From: Triticum aestivum
Taxonomy: Eukaryota > Streptophyta > Magnoliopsida > Poales > Poaceae
Assembly: GCF_018294505.1 (NCBI RefSeq)
Contig: NC_057810.1
Coordinates: 709,503,563-709,567,562 of the forward strand
DNA: 64,000 nucleotides
Reading direction: 5' to 3'
The notes under the pieces are model-generated. The model saw only the letters and a list, made by a program, of their open reading frames with translations, was not told the DNA's origin and did no database searches. Both the position numbers and the translations under genes were made by a program. Positions 1-11,223 of the stretch are shown here, piece by piece (the first letter of the stretch is position 1; the number at the start of each line of letters is the position of its first letter).

Positions 1-740
1 TTGGAGATACGAGATTGATCCTCAGACTGCACACTGGCTTCAGGTGGTGCAGTGGCCAATGGCTTCACATGAGAAGCTTTTGGAGGTGCGGCTGATGATG
101 AAGCCTTAATCTTCTTTGGCTTCTTCGGCCTTGGAGTAGGAGCAGGAGCTTCATCAGAATCAGCATCATTGTTGGAATGATCCACTCTGGCACCATGAAC
201 CAAGACGTAGGAGATGAGACCAGCAAGGTTTGCAAAGGGGCCAATTCTATTCGCTTCAACTTCACGTGTCCCATCCTCACGGGGAGCAGAGGGACCAGGA
301 TTGAAGTCTAATCCCCATGACTTCTTGTTTTCCTTTGCTAAAGACACAGCAAACTGGAAGTTGCGCTTGAAGAGATTGTCGTTACGACACCAGAGCAATG
401 ATGATGGGTCGGCTTCTTCAGGCTGTGGCCCACGGACCATGCAAGGATAGAATTATTGCGCAATGGCTTCAGCTTTGTTCTTGGGGGGAAGGCCTCGATA
501 GATAATATCACCCCAAGGGCTCTTGATAGCATTTTTCTCTGCGTACTCCTAGGTGACGAACTTGTACTTGTACCACTGTTCAGCCCAATAGCGTCGAATC
601 CATTGGATTCGAGTCTTGCGCTTATTGTAATCTTCTTTAGGATCTGTTTTATACATTTCTGCCAGATCCTCAGGCAGATCCTTCGAAGTTCCCCCACGAC
701 GCTGTCTGCCACCCTTCCTTGCTGATTTTTCTGCAGCCAT
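1..740 (-). pseudogene. Third ORF (env-like position) of the Copia element, partial
   Basis: The frame opens with a methionine at 740 (MAAEKSARKGG) and runs off the window. It is basic and tryptophan-rich near the start (IQWIRRYWAEQWYKYKF), then proline- and lysine-rich (RPKKPKKIK around 110-140). Two in-frame stops, at 549-551 and 453-455, break it. SIRE-lineage elements carry an extra ORF here, sometimes called env-like. I see no convincing signal peptide or membrane segment in the visible part, so envelope function is not supported. The C-terminus lies outside the window. Confidence 0.6.
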
Positions 741-2187
741 GAACTTCAAGCTGAATGGCTTCAATACATTCAGAGGCTTCAGAGATTTACACTTGCTGGT
801 CAAGCATGAACTGGCTTCAGGAGAATTGATATGATGCTGTAAGTATTCTACAAACGAATGCAGACTATGAGAACCAAGGGATTCTCCCACGGACATGTAC
901 ATGTGACAGCATTAGAGATGCGAGGGAAGGGGAAGAGGTCATATGCATTCTTAGAAGATTTTGAAGATAAATCAGTTTGAAGACATTGACCTCATGATGC
1001 AAAGACATTCACTTATATGTGGTGAGTTGGTTCCAGATTTGTACCAATCCGTGAATAAGTACAAGTGAGGAATCAAACTAGATAGGAAATCTAAATGAAT
1101 AGACTAGGCATTATGAGATGCAGATAGAATAGATCTAACATTGAGTAGGCAGAAACCACTTTCGGTAAGTAGGATGAATCTATGAAGATCAAAAAGGTGG
1201 TAAAAATAGAGTTATAATTACCGCTCGACGAACTGCTAGATGGGAAGAATGAGATACGGAGCAGTTCAGCCCACCGTGCCCTAACTTGGCGACAGAGGAC
1301 ACCTATGGCAACGGCGGAGAGGACGATGTCCGCGGCCGGCGTGAGGACGGTGTTGGAGAAGTCGCGGCAGCTAAGCGCTTCGTCGCCGGCGTCGTCGCGA
1401 GCTAGTGGTGCCGCTAGGGTTTTGTCGGAGGTGGAGAGGTGGAAGAAGGATTTCTTTACCGCAGGGGACAAGTATTTATAAGTACGTGAGAGACAAAGCG
1501 CAATTACGCTGGTGCCCCTGGTGGTTCACATGTGAGGGGTACGTGGCAAGCATGCAACATACTTAGAATTGTCCCACGTTCCCACGCCCGCTAAGTATGT
1601 CGGATGTTCGTTCCGGCTTCTCCGGATATCGACAATTTAGATGATTCATTTAAATAGGACTTGATGTTTTGTCTCTGTGTCTTCTGCTGACAAGGATGCA
1701 GAGAAGACATTCGACAGTTTCAATAGAATGCATATGATTTGGACAGATAGAGTTTGAGATAGTAAGCATAGAGAGATTAGGGTCCGATCACATTCACTTA
1801 GTTCAAAAGACTCAACTTGAAGACATAGCTATAAGTGAATGCTGTAGAGGACAGAACACTAGTATATATATATGTAATCAAATCATTATAGCGCAGAAAA
1901 ATGATGAAGATAAATTGAAATTGAAGACAAACCAAATGCGAAGTCTTTGCAAAATAATGCCATGAGTGAAACACTTCAAACAGAGAAATTTGGTGGTGGC
2001 GTTACCCACCGTATAGGAAGTATTAGACCCAGACACGACGCACAATTATCGTGGCGCTCCGAAGTCAAATTCCATGTTAATGTATTCACACTCAGAGTGT
2101 AAATCTTCATTGATTGAAGATATACATTACTTTGTGTGTTGCACATCTAAGTCATCAACATGCATAAGTGTTAGGATGTGTGCCTGA
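741..2187 (-). other. Spacer between pol and ORF3 with promoter-like and exon-like segment
   Basis: No retroviral-type domain is seen. On the minus strand a TATA-like box (TATAAATA, 1473-1480) precedes a GC-rich stretch (about 1225-1470) that contains AAAACCCTAG, is open for about 80 codons without an ATG at its start, and ends at a good splice donor (GCG then GTAATT, near 1222). The flanks are AT-rich. The arrangement resembles a plant gene 5' end (promoter, leader exon, donor) placed upstream of ORF3. It could be an internal promoter for ORF3 or a captured host fragment. Confidence 0.45.
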
Positions 2188-5100
2188 TCACATGAGATTA
2201 GAGGATTCCAAGATATTTAGCTCACACCGTAACTTGCAAAACCTTTTCTCATCCAAGGGCTTTGTGAAGATATCTGCTAGTTGCTCTTCAGTGTTGACGT
2301 GCATGATATCTATATCTTTCTTCATAACATGATCTCTGAGAAAGTGATGACATATTTCAATGTGCTTTGTCTTCGAGTGCTAGAATGGATTGTTGGCAAT
2401 CTTGATGGCACTTTCGTTGTCGCAGAAGAGAGGGACTTGCTTCAGATCGATGCCATAGTCCTTTAGAGTTTGCTTCATCCACAGAAGCTGAGCACAACAA
2501 GATCCAGCAGCAATGTATTCAGATTCAGCAGTTGAGAGTGACACACAGTTCTGCTTCTTTGAAGACCAACAGACAAGTGATCGACCAAGAAAATGACATG
2601 TGCCTGATGTAGACTTGCGATCCACTTTGTCACCAGCATAATCAACATCCGAGAATCCAACCAGATCAAACCTTGAGCACATTGGATACCATAATCCGAG
2701 TGTTGGGGTGTAAGCCAAATATCGAAGAATTTGCTTCACAGCTAAGTGATGCGATTCCTTTGGTGCCGCTTGGAATCGAGCACACATGCAAACACTAAGC
2801 ATAATATCTGGCCTAGATGCACATAGGTAAAGTAAAGAACCAATCATGTAGCGGTATACCTTTTGATCGAACTCTTTACCATTGTCGTCGGGACCAAGAT
2901 GATGCTTGGCTGGCATTGGCGTCGTGTAACCTTTGCAATCTTGCATGCCGAACTTCTTCAGGCAATCTTTGAGATATTTTTCTTGAGATATGAAGATGCC
3001 ATTTCTTTGTTGACGGATTTGAAGACCAAGGAAGAACTTCAGCTCTCCCATCATGGACATTTGATATTGCTCTTGCATCATGTACCCAAACTCATCACTT
3101 TACTTCTGGTTGGTGCAGCCGAAGATTATGTCATCCACATATATTTGGCACACAAACAGTTCACCATCATATGTCTTCGTGAAGAGTGTGGGATCGAGGG
3201 ATCCAGGTTTGAAGCCTTTGCTCTTTAGGAAGTCTTTGATTGTATCATACCAGGCACGAGGAGCTTGTTTGAGGCCATACAGTGCTTTGTTCAGTTTGTA
3301 CACCATATCAGGATGTTTTGGATCTTCAAAGCCAGGTGGTTGTGCAACATATACTTCTTCTTCAATCTTGCCATTGAGAAATGCACTCTTTACATCCATT
3401 TGATATAGCAAGATGTTGTGATGATTAGCATAGGCTAGCAGTATGCGAATAGCTTCAAGCCTAGCAACATGAGCAAATGTTTCATCAAAGTCAATTCCTT
3501 CAACTTGAGTATATCCTTGAGCCACAAGACGTGCTTTGTTTCTGACGACTTGACCATGCTCATCTTGCTTGTTTCGATATATCCACTTTGTTCCAATAAT
3601 GTTATGCTTGCGAGGGTCAGGTCGCTTGACAAGTTCCCAAACATTATTCAGCTTGAACTGTTGAAGTTCTTCTTGCATGGCTTGAATCCATTCAGGTTCC
3701 ATAAAAGCTTCAGCAACTTTCTTGGGTTCTGATATTGACACAAATGAAAAATGCCCATAGAAATTTGCTAGCTGTGTTGCCCTTGAGAGAGTAAGCAGAC
3801 CAGGTGCATTGATGTTGTCAATTATCTTCTCAATTTGTACTTCATTTGCAACATGAGGATGAACTGGACGAAGACCTTGCTCATGCTGATCATTATCATC
3901 ATTGGAAGTGTTGTCTTCGGTCTGAGCATTGTCTTCAGGTTGGTTTGGTGCAGAAATGATAAGTTCCTCTTCAGGCTGTGCTTCAAAGGGCATGATCTCA
4001 CCAGTTCCCATCAACTTGATAGATTCACAGGAAGGAGCTTCATCAAGTGTACTTGGCAGAATTTCTCTTTGTGAACCATTGGTTTCATCAAATCGCACAT
4101 CCACTGTTTCAACGATTTTGTAGTGGAAGAGGTTGAAGACTCTGTAATAGTGCGAATCCTTTCCATAGCCAAGCATGAAGCCTTCGTGAGCTTTGGGTTC
4201 AAATTTTGACTTGTGATGGGGATCCTTGATCCAACATCTAGCACCAAAGACTCTGAAGTAGCTGACATTTGGCTTCTTTCCAGTGAGGAGCTCATAGGAT
4301 GTTTTGCCCAGAAGCTTATGGATGTAGACACGGTTGATGATGTGACAAGCTGTATCAATGGCTTCAGGCCAGAACTTCCTTGGTGTCTTGTACTCGTCAA
4401 GCATTGTTCGAGCCATCTCAATAAGGGTTCTGTTTTTGCGCTCAACAATGCCATTTTGCTGTGGTGTGTATGGAGCAGAAAATTCATGAGTGATTCCCAT
4501 TGTATCCAGATAAAGATCAAGCCCGGTGTTTCTGAATTCAGTGCCGTTATCACTTCTGATATGCTTGATCTTGACGCCATAGTTGTTCATTGCTCGATTG
4601 GCGAATCGTCTGAAGACATCTTGTACTTCAGTCTTGTAGAGAATTATGTGCACCCATGTGTATCTTGAGTAGTCATCAACAATGACGAAGCCATAGAGAC
4701 ACGCCGTTGTTGTGAGGGTGGAGTAGTGGGTAGGTCCAAATAAGTCCATGTGTAGCAGCTCGAAGGGTTGAGATGTTGTCATGATAGTCTTCGAAGGATG
4801 CTTGGCCCTTGTCATCTTTCCAGCTTCGCAGGCACCACACAGATGATCTTTCTTGAACTTGACACCTTTGATGCCTATGACATGCTTCCTTTTGACGAGA
4901 GTGTGCAAGTTCCTCATGCCAGCGTGCCCCAGCCTTCGATGCCAGAGCCAGCATTCTGAAGCTTTAGCAAGAAGACATACGGCAAGTTTTGGACCTGTTG
5001 AGAAATCTACCATGTATAGATCACTTTTCCTATACCCTTCAAAGACAAGAGATTTGTCAGATTCCATTAGTACAAGGCAACGATATTTTCCAAATATCAC

Positions 5101-5361
5101 AATCATGTTTAAGTCACAAAGCATTGAGATAGACATTAAGTTGAATCCAAGGGATTCAACAAGCATCACTTTATCCATGTGTTGATCCTTTGAGATTGCA
5201 ACTCTACCTAGACCCAATACTTTGCCTTTACTAGTGTCAGCAAATGTGATTTGACTCTTGTCGGAAGGACGTAAGGTTGAGTCCATGAGAAGACTTTGAT
5301 CGCCAGTCATATGATTAGTGCACCCACTGTCAATAATCCATTCTGAAGCTTTTGGTGTACC
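2188..5361 (-). pseudogene. pol: Copia pol: protease end, integrase, reverse transcriptase, RNase H
   Basis: The domain order is clear. The protease motif [11 protein letters not shown] lies at the upstream end (about 5300-5330). The zinc-binding pre-integrase segment has HRRLGHAG then CGACEAGK. The integrase core has [15 protein letters not shown] and [12 protein letters not shown] shows [13 protein letters not shown] and the catalytic IYVDDIIFG. RNase H shows SDVDYAGD, STAESEYIAA and CDNESAIKIANN. The reading frame is unbroken between stops but carries a TAA at 3100-3102 just after the YVDD box and a TAG at 2380-2382 in RNase H, where the family usually has Gln; it ends at 2188-2190. A TAG at 5362-5364 separates it from gag. 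Homologous copies encode a polyprotein that copies and integrates the element; this copy cannot make it whole. Confidence 0.92.
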
Positions 5362-5599
5362 CTACAGTGCAGTTAGAGGGATAGGCTTCACAATGTATGT
5401 TGTGAAGCATAAGCATTTGATGCACACTTGGATTATCACAGCATAGATGAGAGTTAGCACACAGTATGACAGGTAAGCGATTCATATGTGGAATACATAT
5501 TAAGTTATTTTATCATGCGTCCCTTTATGCTTTAGGTCCCCAGCAATTATATCGGACGCCATTGATTGCTGGTTGGAGACCACATTCTGCAAAAGAGAG
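5362..5599 (-). other. Degraded gag-protease junction
   Basis: Between the stop at 5362-5364 and the end of the gag frame at 5600 no open frame continues. By position this should encode the start of the protease domain, so it is probably eroded coding sequence. Nothing else recognisable is present. Confidence 0.4.
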
Positions 5600-8128
5600 T
5601 TAGTTCTTCTTCACCACCCACATTTTCAGGGGTGGCTTAGAAGCAATGAGTCTAAGTGCATCATCTGAGAATTTCGGCTTTGAAGCCCTAGCAAATAGCC
5701 TTGCAGGAGATAAATGATACTCATGTGAATAAGCAGAAAAGTTCTTAGTTCTATGAACATAGCTATTTGAAGACACATGCTCATATTCATGAGTCTGAGT
5801 ATGATTTCCCTGCAAAACATTGGCGTTAGGGTGACTCAAGTGAGTACTGTGTTCGTAAGTAGCTGTTGGACCATATGATGCCTTTGGTCTGGGGTTTGTC
5901 TTCTTCCCTGGTGGTGTCAAGATGACATTCACTGGAAGATTCTCAAGGAAGCTTTTGGGAACCCAGATCTTCTTCATAGGAGGTCCATTCCTGCAGTTAG
6001 TACCAATATACCTGGCAAACACTTCACCATTTTGATTTTTGAATAGTTTATAATTTGCATCAAAGGATTCATCAATGATAATAGGATTAGCACAGGTAAA
6101 TCCAGATAAAGTAGATGGATCCACTGAAGGTTCCTTTGCAGCAACCCATGTGATTTTGGGATACTGCTCAGGCTTCCAGTAGGAACCATCAGCATTCATT
6201 TTCCTCTCGAACCCAACACCCTCTTTCCTAGGGTTTCGGTTCAGAATATGCTTTTTGAGGACATCACAAAGTGTCTGATGTCCTTCCAGACTTTTATACA
6301 TCCCTGTTTCAAGCAATATCTTCAACCTAGCATTTTCATCAGCAATAGTAGTGGTATCCTCAGAAGAGGGGTTAGTTACCACATCAGTAGTTGAAGACAG
6401 AGCAACAGTAGCAGCAGTGGAACATTCATCAATAGAGGTAGCGTTATCACACTCAATGCATTTTAAGCATGGTGGTTCAAATTCATCATGAGCGGGACTG
6501 ATCTGTTGAGCGTGAAATGACTCATTCTCTTTTTGAAGATCTTCATGAGTCACTTTCAGTTTCTCAAGCTCTTGCTTCCTTTGAAGATAATCATAGGAGA
6601 GCTTTTCATAAGTGGTTGAGAGCGTTTCATGAAGACTTTCAAGTTCTTGATACTTAGCATGAAGATTTTTTTATGTCTTCAACTAAGGACTGTGAACGTG
6701 TCATTTCCGCGTCCAACAGGTCATCGCTTTTGTCTAACAGTTTTTGAGTATGTTCCATAGCCCTTTGTTGTTTAGTAGCAATTTTAGCAAGTGTTTTGTA
6801 GCTGGGTTTAGATTCACAATCAGAGTCATCTTCACTTGATGTTTGAAAGTAAGCATCGCGCGATTTTACCTTGGCACCGCGTGCCATGAAGCAATAGGTG
6901 GGAGCAAGATCGTCCTTGTCATCATCAGCATTGGTGTGGGAGTCATTGTCTTCAGTGTTGAAGATGGACTTTGCGACGTAGGCTGTGGCTAGAGCCATAC
7001 TTGCAACGCCAGAGTCGGACTCAGCTTCAGATTCCACCTCTGCCTCGTCAGAAGCAGACTCCTCCTCTGAATCCATTTCCTTGCCAACAAAAGCACGAGC
7101 CTTGCCAGATGAGCTCTTCTTGTGAGATGAAGACCTTGATGAGGACTTGGAAGAAGACTTCGAAGATTTCTTCTTCTTCTTGGCATCAGAGTCATATCCT
7201 TGCTCTTCGTCTTCTTCTCATTGTCCCACTGAGGACACTCAGAGATGTAGTGCCCAGGCTTCTTACACTTGTGACATGTTCTCTTCTTGTTGTCTTGAGT
7301 GGAAGCTTCATCATTTCTTGAACTGGATCGTGAAGACTTTCTGAAGCCCTTCTTCTTGGTGAATTTCTGGAACTTCTTCACAAGCATAGCAAGCTCCCTT
7401 CCAATGTCTTCAGGATCGTCAGAACCGCAGTCAGATTCTTCTTCTTCAGATGAGGAAACAACTTTTGCCTTCAAAGCACGAGTTCGGCCATAGTTGGGGC
7501 CATAGATATCTCTTTTCTCAGAAAGCTGGAAGTCATGTGTGTTGAGCCTCTCAAGTATATCAGACGGATCGAGTGTCTTGAAGTCAGGACGTTCTTGTAT
7601 CATGAGGGCAAGGGTGTCGAAGGAGGTGTCAAGTGATCTCAGCAGTGTCTTGACAATTTCATGCTTGGTGATCTCAGTGGCGCCGAGAGCCTGAAGCTCA
7701 TTTGTGATGTCGGTGAGGCGATCAAACGTGAGCTGGACATTTTCATTGTCGTTTCTCTTGAAGCGATTGAAGAGATTGCGAAGAACACTGATTCTCTGGT
7801 CTCTCTGTGTAGAGACGCCTTCATTGACCTTGGACAGCTAGTCCTAGACTAGCTTTGACGTTTCCAGAGCACTCACACGGACATACTGTCCTTTGGTCAG
7901 ATGACCATAGATGATGTTCTTTGCAGTCGAGTCCAGTTGAATGAACTTCTTGACATCAGTAGGGGTGACACCTTCACCAGTTTTGGGAATGCCATTCTTG
8001 ACGACATACCAGAGGTCGACATCAATGGCTTCAAGATGCATGCGCATCTTATTCTTCCAGTAGGGATATTCTGTTCCATCAAACACGGGGCAAGCAACAG
8101 AGACTTTGATTATCCCTGCAGTCGACAT
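5600..8128 (-). pseudogene. gag: Copia gag with CCHC zinc knuckle and long C-terminal extension
   Basis: The start at 8128 (MSTAGIIKVSV) leads into the UBN2-type gag domain (PVFDGTEYPYWKNKM). Two in-frame stops follow the segment ending KLV near 7855. The frame then continues through the rest of the gag domain and an acidic-basic linker to a zinc knuckle of CX2CX4HX4C form (CHKCKKPGHYISEC, about 7235-7275). Next come Ser/Glu-rich and coiled-coil-like segments (frameshifts near 7190 and 6660) and a C-terminal part with YIGTNCRNGPPMKKIWVPK (about 5960-6010). The long C-terminal extension is typical of SIRE-lineage gag. The product would be the capsid/nucleocapsid protein; this copy is broken by at least two stops and two shifts. 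Confidence 0.85.
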
Positions 8129-8175
8129 AGCTAAACTCCAGGTGGTTAAACCGAATCACACAGAACAAGGGAGTA

Positions 8176-8191
8176 CCTTGCTCTGATACCA
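8176..8191 (-). other. Primer binding site, initiator tRNA-Met type
   Basis: On the minus strand the bases just inside the LTR read TGGTATCAGAGC, the standard complement of the 3' end of plant initiator tRNA-Met used to prime minus-strand DNA synthesis. It lies two bases inside the LTR edge, which fixes the orientation of the element. Confidence 0.9.
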
Positions 8192-8193
8192 AT

Positions 8194-9530
8194 TGAAAGT
8201 GCTAGTTATCGACTAGAGGGGGGGGGTTGAATAGGCGATTTTTATGAACGTCTTCAAAAAATGGAAGTTTCGAAGACAAACAATAGAAAAAACCTAATTG
8301 ATATGCAGCGGAAGATAAACTACAACAAGCAAGCCATAATCAAGTATGCAATAGCATTAACGTTCGAAGATTAATAGCAGCTAGGTAGTAGGATCAGGAT
8401 GGAAGATAGTATGAAGCCAATCAACAATAGTAGTCAAGCAATGAAGTCAATCAGATAAGACGATAAGCAATGACTTCACGAAGACAAACTCAAAGTAAAG
8501 GAGGGAAGAGATAGAACCAGTTGCTTGTCGAAGACACATGATTTGTTGGACCAGTTCCAGTTGCTGTGACAACTATACGTCTGGTTAGGGAGGCTGAGAT
8601 TCAACTCAGAAGACCGTGTCTTCACCCTATTCCCCTTGAGCTAAGGTCACTTAGTCCTCGCCCAATCACTCTGGTAAGTCTTCAAGGTAGACTTCCAAAC
8701 CTTCACAGACTCCGTTCACCCGGCAATCCACAATGACTCTTGGATGCTCAGAACGAGACTCCTAACCGGCTGGAGGATGCACAGTCCTCAAGTGTAATAA
8801 GTCTTCAGGTCACACAGACAGAAGGACTTTAGTGATGCCTAACACTCTTTGGCTCTGGGTGTTTGGGCTTTGTCCTCGCAAGGATTTCTCTCTCTCAAAG
8901 GCTTCGAGGTGGGTTGCTCTCAAACGACAGAAGCCGTATACTAAATCTGAGCAGCCACCAATTTATGGTGTAGGGGGTGGGCTATTTATAGCCACTAGGC
9001 AACCCGACCTGATTTGTCCGAAATGACCCTGGGTCACTAAGGAACTGACACGTGTTCCAACGGTCAGATTTCAAACACACACGGCAACTTTACTTGGGCT
9101 ACAAGCAAAGCTGACTCTTCCAACTCTGGATAAGATTTGCTCTCATTGTCTTCGCTCGAAGACATAGGATTTGGGTTGAGCATCACTTCATTCACTCTGA
9201 CTTAGTTCACTTGGACCCCACTTAACAGTACGGTGGTTCCTATGACTCAACAACGAAGAAAAGGAAACAACGAAACCACACAGTCTTCGTGCTCCATAGT
9301 CTTCACGCAATGTCTTCTCATGTCATAGTCTTCAATATGAATATCTTCTCATACCACCATTGTCGTCAATGTCTTCATACATTTTTAGGGGTCATCTCCG
9401 ATAGGTAAACCGAATCAATGAGGGACACTACCTGCGTTATCCTGCAATTCTCACAAACGCATTAGTCCCTCAACCAACTTTGTCGTCAATACTCCAAAAC
9501 CAACTAGGGGTGGCACTAGATGCACTTACA
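8194..9530 (-). repeat. 5' LTR of the Copia element
   Basis: The 1337-bp LTR has TG...CA edges (minus strand begins TGTAAGTGCATC, ends AGCACTTTCA). It abuts the tRNA-Met primer site on one side and foreign Gypsy sequence on the other. GAAGAC words recur throughout, as in gag-proximal DNA of this family. A TATA box sits inside (8982-8991). Confidence 0.88.
8982..8991 (-). promoter_or_regulatory. LTR TATA box
   Basis: Minus-strand CTATAAATAG lies roughly 540 bp from the LTR start, in the place expected for the U3 promoter. Transcription would start about 30 bp downstream, toward lower coordinates. Confidence 0.65.
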
Positions 9531-9606
9531 GTTAGGTAGCATTCCACATCAAAAATTTTGTTTTTATCATACTCGAGGACGAGTAGGAATTAAGCTTGGG
9601 GATGCT
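9531..9606 (+). mobile_element. 3' end of the internal region of a Gypsy element, with polypurine tract
   Basis: This short stretch ends in a purine-rich tract (AAGCTTGGGGATGCT, 9592-9606) directly against an LTR starting TGATACGTC. That is the junction of internal DNA and 3' LTR in a plus-strand Gypsy element. The Copia element above was inserted just upstream, so the rest of the internal region lies off the window to the left. Confidence 0.8.
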
Positions 9607-11199
9607 TGATACGTCTCCAACGTATCTATAACTTTTGATTGTTCCATGCTATTATATTATCTGTTTTGGATATTTAATGGGCATTAATATGCTATTTTAT
9701 ATTATTTTTGGGACTAACCTATTAACCGAGGGCCCAGTGCCAGTTTCTGTTTTTTTGCCTATTTTAGAGTTTTGCAGAAAAGGAATACCAAACGTAGTCC
9801 AAACGGAATGAAACCTTCACGATGATATTTCTTGGACCAGAAGCAAACCAAAAGACTTGAAGATGAAGTCAGAGACGCAACGAGGATGTCACGAGGCAAG
9901 AGGGCGCGCCCAGGGGGGTAGGGCGCTCCCCCACCCTCGTGGGCCCCTCATAGCTCCCCTGACCTAGTTCCTTCACCTATATATACTCTTATACCCTAAA
10001 AACATCAGGGAGAGCCACGAAACCACTTTTCCACCATCGCAACTTTCTATACCTGTGAGATCCCATCTAGGGACCTTTTCCGGCGTCCTGCCGGAGGGTT
10101 ATTCGATCACGGAGGGCTTCTACATCAACACCATTACCTCTTCGATGAAGCGTGAGTAGTTTACCATAGACCTTCGGGTCCGTAGTTATTAGCTAGATGG
10201 CTTCTTCTCTATCTTTGATTCTTAATACCAAGTTCTCCTCGATGTTCTTGGAGATCTATTCGATGTAATATTCTTTTGCGGTGTGTTTGCTGAGATCTGA
10301 TGAATTGTGGATTTATGATCAAGATTATCTATGAATATTATTTGGTTCCTCTCTGAATTCTTATATGCATGATTTGATATCTTTGCAAGTCTCTTTGAAT
10401 TATCAGTTTAGTTTGGCCTACTAGATTGATCTTTCTTGCAATAGGAGAAGTGCTTAGCTTTGGATTCAATCTTGCGGTGTCCTTTCCCAGTGACAGTAGG
10501 GGCAGCAAGGCACGTATTGTATTGTTGCCATCGAGGATAACATGATGGGGTTTTCATCATATTGCTTGAGTTAATTCCTCTACATCATGTCATCTTGCTT
10601 AATGCGTTACTCCATTCTTTATGAACTTAATAGTCGAGATGCATGCTGGATAGCGGTTGATGTGTGGAGTAATAGTAGTAGATGCAGGCAGGAGTCGGTC
10701 TACTTGACATAGACGTGATGCCTATGTTCATGATCATTGCCTTAGATGTCGTCATAACTATGCGCTTTTCTATCAATTGCTCGGTAGTAATTTGTTCACC
10801 CACCGTAATATATGCTATCTTGAGACCACTAGTAAAACCTATGCCCCCCAGGTCTCTTTTCCATATTATTGAATCTCTTTACATCTTGCTAGTTTCTGAT
10901 CTACTATTTTGCAATCTTTACTTTCCAATCTATAAACCAAAAATACCAAAAGTATTTACTTTACCCTTTATCTATCTCTATGAGATCTCACTTTTGCAAG
11001 TGACCATGAAGGGATTGAGAACCCCTTTATCGCATTGGGTGCAAGTTCTTAATTGTTTGTGCAGGTATTCAGTGACTTGTGCATTGTCTCCTATTGGATT
11101 GATACCTTGGTTCTCAAAACTGAGGGAAATACTTACGCTACTTTGCTGCATCACCCTTTCCTCTTCAAGGGAAAACCAACACAAGCTCAAGAGGTAGCA
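9607..11199 (+). repeat. 3' LTR of a plus-strand Gypsy element
   Basis: A 1593-bp LTR runs from TGATACGTCTCC to GAGGTAGCA. A TATA-like run (CTATATATACT, about 9978-9988) lies 370 bp in, followed by AAACCACTTTTCC-type leader sequence. Just upstream of the TATA is a GC-rich fold-back with GGGCGCGCCC and CCACCCTCGTGG (9893-9950). The sequence belongs to the common grass group of Gypsy LTRs that begin TGATACGTC. I do not trust a specific family name. Apparent ORFs within it are spurious. Confidence 0.85.
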
Positions 11200-11223
11200 A
11201 TAGGACATCTTGTGAGCTACACA

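Larger units (their letters stand above)
1..9530 (-). mobile_element. Copia LTR retrotransposon, SIRE/Maximus-like, left end cut by window
   Basis: Read on the minus strand the order is 5' LTR (9530 to 8194), tRNA-Met primer site, gag, protease-integrase-RT-RNase H, then a third ORF that runs off position 1. Integrase before RT defines Ty1/copia. A long gag with an extended C-terminus plus an extra ORF after pol is the layout of the SIRE (Maximus) lineage. The 3' LTR is not in the window, so neither LTR divergence nor the target duplication can be read. The bases next to the 5' LTR are GTTAG. All reading frames carry stops or shifts, so this copy is not autonomous. The family name is from memory of grass elements; superfamily and lineage are firmer. 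Confidence 0.85.

Noticed and set aside
1091..1471. A 126-codon protein upstream of ORF3
   Set aside because: It lacks an ATG at the start and runs past a good splice donor into AT-rich DNA; an exon-like leader is the better reading.
10682..11197. 171-codon plus-strand frame in the Gypsy LTR
   Set aside because: Lies wholly within the LTR, shows no domain, and related grass LTRs are non-coding here.
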